Below are positions 60,607-64,000 of a DNA stretch of 64,000 bases, one piece after another. The position numbers were made by a program, and so were the translations under genes. The notes beneath the pieces are model-generated. The model was not told the origin of the DNA. It was given only the letters and a program-made list of their open reading frames with translations, and ran no database searches. Each line of letters opens with the position of its first letter. Within the stretch, counting starts at the first letter, position 1. Source of the DNA: Ailanthus altissimus (taxonomy: Eukaryota > Streptophyta > Magnoliopsida > Sapindales > Simaroubaceae); NCBI GenBank assembly GCA_946807835.1, contig OX327693.1:7705501-7769500 (forward strand), given 5' to 3'.

Positions 60607-61167
60607 ATGGGGTCTAGCAATATTAGATTCATACCAACGGTGCTCGTGCTCATGGCTTGTTTGCTAATTGTGAACATGCAAACAACTGTGGCAATTCGGC
60701 ATATTCTGCAAACAAGTAGGTCATCGTCATCATCTTTCTTTAAAGGTTCATTGCCTCCGCTTTCAAGCATAATATCCCCCGTTTCGCCAATTGCGCCATC
60801 AAGTCTACCGTCTTTGTCTCAGAGCTCATTGCCTCCTCTGTCGAGCACAGTATCAGCCTTGTCGCCTCAGAACTCCAATCTCCCGTCCTTGCCTCAAGGC
60901 TCATTGCCTCCACGTTCAAGCATAATATCCTCCATTTCTCCAATGGCTTCCAAGCTACCGTCTTCGTCTCAAGGCTCACTGCCTCGACTTCCCTGCATAT
61001 GCACCATTCCGCCTGCTATCCGTAGAGTCGCAAGGCCACCACCGATGGCAACTTCCTTCCCGTCCAGACCTCCAACTATTCGTGCAGTTCCAACAGTTCG
61101 TGCAGTTCCGACAGCTCGTCCCGCCTTTCCCGCCCTTTTGCCACCACATGCTGGCCACAGACCTTGA
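60607..61167 (+). CDS. Small secreted Ser/Pro-rich protein 2
   Basis: 186 residues, intronless, paralogue of the 46532-47068 product with the same layout: signal peptide (1-29, TTVA end), GSLPPLSSIIS-type repeats, CIC motif (Cys130, Cys132) and basic Pro/Arg/Ala tail ending HAGHRP. It is longer by eight residues: two extra Ser at KLPSSSQGS and a six-residue repeat in the tail (IRAVPTVRAVPTARP), produced by an 18-base tandem duplication near 61079-61114. The open frame, signal peptide and repeats survive although the flanking DNA has diverged, which suggests selection on the protein. Function unknown; export to the cell wall or apoplast is inference. Confidence 0.8.
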   Translation: MGSSNIRFIPTVLVLMACLLIVNMQTTVAIRHILQTSRSSSSSFFKGSLPPLSSIISPVSPIAPSSLPSLSQSSLPPLSSTVSALSPQNSNLPSLPQGSLPPRSSIISSISPMASKLPSSSQGSLPRLPCICTIPPAIRRVARPPPMATSFPSRPPTIRAVPTVRAVPTARPAFPALLPPHAGHRP

Positions 61168-61899
61168 TTAAGCCTATTTTATTCTCGAGAAAATTTATAA
61201 TAAATCGAAGGTATATCACGTCAGTTTAAATAATAATTCAATAAACTATCAATACGTATACTTTCTTTTAAAAATTGTCATCAATATGCGTAGTTGTAAT
61301 AAATGCAATATATGTTAGTTGTTATTACTATGAGAAAAATATACATGTGGCAGTTTCATTTATGAAATTATTCAATAAAACCTTGCCAAATGTTTTAAAT
61401 TTTCGGTCTAATTGTGTTAAAAGTTTTATACATAATTAATTATATTAAGATGAAAAGGTATGTATCAAAATGCTACTGAATTGGCATATTAATAACATAA
61501 TATAACAAATGCATTTGGTGCTTGTCGGTGGGGTAAGTTTTGTACTTCTCTTATTGAGGTTAGAGATTTAGTTTTGACAAATATTAAGTTGGTTGATTTA
61601 TTATTTTTATTTTATGAGAATTTTTTAATTTAAATATAGTGTATTTAAAATTATACGTGTTGTTTTTAATAATTTTGATAGCGTAATTCAAGTGTAGTGT
61701 ATTTTAAAAATGTATACATTATTTTTGAAAAAATTTCAATTGTTTAGTCTAATTATAATACTAATAATGTAATTTTATATAATATTAATAATATAATATA
61801 ATTGATGTAATTTTAAAAAAATATATGATTTAACAAAGGCTATCTAAACTATTATACTAAAACATATAGATAATATGTTTGTTACTTTTGAAATTGATA

Positions 61900-62360
61900 T
61901 TAAAAAAAAAAAGAAATCATACTCAAGTCCTAATAATTACACTTTTGTAGACTTAAAAAGAAAATTACTAAAATACTAAAACCTACACTACACTAAAAGA
62001 CAAAAATAAAATCAAAATATACTAAAAGACAAAATACTGAAAGCTAAAAATGCACATATTTGAGTTCATTCTAATATGTTAAATGTTTCATGGACATTAA
62101 TAATATTTGTGTAAGAGAATACTAACTTTTATAAATCAGACGATTTTATTAAGAACCTAATACTATAAAATATTAAAATTTAAATGAATTCTTTTAATTA
62201 TTGAAATCGAACTTGACACGGTTAACAATATAACAAAGCTCTCATGCAGACAATAGAACATAGAGTAAAAAAAGATGTTTAACAACACTTTAAAAGAGTA
62301 GGAAACTTACTGATAGCATAAATATATGAACATTGTCAAGGATCTTCTATTATGTCATGT
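61900..62360. repeat. Inverted segment within duplication 2
   Basis: Read in reverse, 62355-62160 matches 47850-48032 (GAAGATCCTTGA, TACTCTTTTAAAGTGTT, AACCGTGTCAAGTTCGATTT), 62105-62050 matches 54340-54385 (TGTCCATGAAACATTTAACA), and 62045-61905 matches 54948-55070 (TTTTTAGCTTTCAGTATTTT, CTACAAAAGTGTAATTATTA). The order of blocks is kept, so this is one inversion. Confidence 0.85.
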
Positions 62361-62527
62361 AGGTGCCGCTATCTTATTATGACTTCATTCCGGTCACTAG
62401 CCCTTTTATTTTATATAATATTTAAATTATTTTATAAATTTTGTTTGTTTATATGAAGTTTAGAATTCACTAACCTTTTATTAAATATTTTAAAAGTTTT
62501 AAATCTTTGTATATTCAGATAATGCAC

Positions 62528-63401
62528 TGTTAAAGGAAGAAACGTTCTTTTCTCTCTCAAGAATATATTAAAGAGAAGAATTTTAAGTTTAACCTAAAAC
62601 CTTAATTTTTTTATGCAGTAGAATAACCTGTTAATCAAAAAAAAAAAACAAGAAGAATCCAAAGTAAAAAATAAAATAGCACAACACAATCTTACTTGGT
62701 TCGATCAATTACTTACGTCCACAGTGGATCCAAGGATCCTAACCTCTCTTATTAACTCCCTAGAGATATTACAAGAAAAACTCAATATGAAGAACTCTCA
62801 AAAGGACCTAAACGTTTAGTGAACCCTTACTCTACCACGAACAATGATCACCCAAACAACGGTTCCACCTGAGCGCACACAAGCACTTACTGTCTATCCA
62901 GTTCTTCCCTTCTCTTAGAGTCTCTCTTAATGTTTAATCTGAAATCAAAGGTTTACAAGTATTTATATAGGGTGTATTTCGTGCCTACTAACCCTATTCT
63001 TTGTTGGAGTAAGAGTTCACTTGTCTTGGAAGTCCAAAACTTTCCAAAATTGAAAATCCCGAAGAAAAACGGACTTCTGATGCGTCTGGCGCTGCGGTGC
63101 GCGTCCCTAGGCACCGCGGCGCTGGCCAAAATTGCACCCAACACTGCGGCACTCAGTTGCTATCCTGGACTCCGCGGCGCTCAGCCATTGGAGCCGCGAT
63201 GCTCAACCCTATACGCACCTCCCGCATTTGCTTCACTTTCTTTGCGTCTTCGAGTCCCGTTTCGCTTCCCCCTTCGTGTCCCACTAGTTCTAGACTTCTC
63301 TATATGTGTCCCACACGTTCTAGACTTCTTGTGATTCTCTACTTTGATATTCATCTCAATGCTTGTCCAACCAAAATTGTTGAATCACCAATTTTCCAAC
63401 A
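62528..63401 (-). repeat. 3' LTR of the last copia element, 874 bp
   Basis: TGTTAAAGG to TTCCAACA, followed by AACTCCTTCTTT at 63402-63413 (polypurine tract in - sense). It holds GGCGCTGCGGTGCG at 63088-63101 and GGCACCGCGGCGCT at 63110-63123. Long frames at 62930-63334 and 63097-63483 cover the GC-rich patch and are not genes. Confidence 0.8.
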
Positions 63402-63589
63402 AACTCCTTCTTTGATTCAAAATCTTCCAAATAAGAAGGCTTCAGGATCCGATCCACACCAATACTCTATCACCAAGAGTTGAGTCCACTTAAGTCTCCA
63501 CTAAGACTTAAATTTCCCTGAGTTAGTGACTTCGGTCTCCAAAGGCATTCGTGCACCTTGCATAAGGTATGGATGTGTTACACTCCTTT

Positions 63590-64000
63590 TCGACCCTCAT
63601 CACCTCGGTAAGTAAGGTTTGGATGTCGCCTAGTGGTCTGCATTATCCCAACACCCTACGTTGGGCCATTTATGGCCATCCCAGTAAGCACATAGAGCCC
63701 CTCATTGTACTTCTCACCCTCAAACCTTATAGGCCATTTCTCTACCCTTAGTTTTCCCTTTTCCGCTCTAACCAAATACCCTTCCTCATCGAGTTTGCCT
63801 AGGGATATCAAGTTCCTCCTCATTTTAGGAACATGCCTTACACCATGTAAGTCCCTAGTTTCTCCATCTTGCATCCTCGCCTTATGTTACTAACTTCTAT
63901 GATCTCACAAGTTATGTCATTCCTCATTAGAGTTTTACCTCTCTTGGCTTTATAGTTGGTAAACATCGATCTGCCGGGACACATATGGACGCTGCACCCC
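63590..64000 (-). pseudogene. Copia protease/pre-integrase relic
   Basis: From the window edge the - strand reads GCSVHMCPGRSMFTNYKAKR, the stretch just after the copia protease active site, then LMRNDITCEIIEV. After one shift, DLHGVRHVPKMRRNLISLGK follows, then LDEEGYLVRAEKG and GLYVLTG (63656-63874). The frame then stops and runs into non-coding DNA before the polypurine tract, so most of pol is deleted. The active-site residues themselves lie beyond the window. Confidence 0.75.

Larger units (their letters stand above)
58827..62527. repeat. Segmental duplication 2, copy 2
   Basis: Partner of 44778-55300. It is collinear to about 61855, then holds an inverted piece (61900-62360), then matches again (62445-62527) until the copia LTR begins. 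Coding parts are far better conserved than the flanks. Confidence 0.85.
62528..64000 (-). mobile_element. Another Ty1/copia element, - strand, running off the window
   Basis: Contains the 3' LTR (62528-63401), the polypurine tract and a protease-region relic; RT, RNase H and integrase are missing between them. It belongs to a family related to but distinct from the 48.7-54.0 kb element: the LTR shares the phrase ACTTACGTCCACAGTGGA with ACGTCCACAATGGA of the other, and the PPT context is alike. Confidence 0.8.

Noticed and set aside
62930..63483. Two long + strand frames of 134 and 128 codons
   Set aside because: They lie inside a copia LTR; openness results from the GC-rich patch.

Overview
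The window looks like nuclear DNA of a eudicot plant. It is strongly AT-rich, carries plant-type LTR retrotransposons in nested layers, MITEs and SINEs, and has only three loci that read as intact host protein genes. No tRNA, rRNA, CRISPR or bacterial-type operon was seen. I cannot name the species from the sequence.

Layout. 0.3-17.2 kb: a decayed Ty3/gypsy element of the Tat type on the + strand (gag, protease stub, RNase H, integrase, a long antisense coding relic, 3' LTR). It is interrupted by a 1.31-kb solo LTR, an Athila-type element (4.55-9.85 kb) and a hAT-like MITE. 18.2-21.3 kb: an intact two-exon short-chain reductase gene of the progesterone 5-beta-reductase / iridoid synthase (PRISE) family, with a 2-kb intron holding a SINE and short repeats. 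21.7-31.3 kb: a second Tat-like gypsy element on the - strand, containing a solo LTR and, inside its right LTR, a TRIM. 31.7-33.4 kb: a miniature LTR-gag-LTR element. 36.1-44.8 kb: a diverged segmental duplication whose first copy holds a truncated copia element. Between the two copies lie a 1.23-kb Mutator-like foldback element with 9-bp target duplications and a copia gag relic split by another solo LTR. The second copy holds a 236-bp MITE whose empty site is preserved in the first copy.

44.8-62.5 kb: a second, younger segmental duplication. Each copy carries a small secreted Ser/Pro-rich protein gene (46.5 kb and 60.6 kb) with a matching TATA box. A whole but dead Ty1/copia element (48.7-54.0 kb, - strand, 5-bp target duplication) sits in the first copy, and a roughly 460-bp piece of the second copy is inverted. 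A TRIM with three LTRs in tandem lies at 55.8-56.5 kb. The window ends inside another copia element on the - strand (62.5 kb onward).

How the parts work together: the reductase acts in small-molecule (steroid/terpenoid-type enone) reduction and the two Pro-rich proteins are predicted to be exported; nothing links them functionally. The rest is transposon biology. The most unusual signals are a 14-bp GC palindrome shared by LTRs of different copia elements, a hairpin-forming Mutator element with a CATCTC-rich core, antisense coding relics at the same relative place in both Tat elements, and the inversion nested in the gene-pair duplication.
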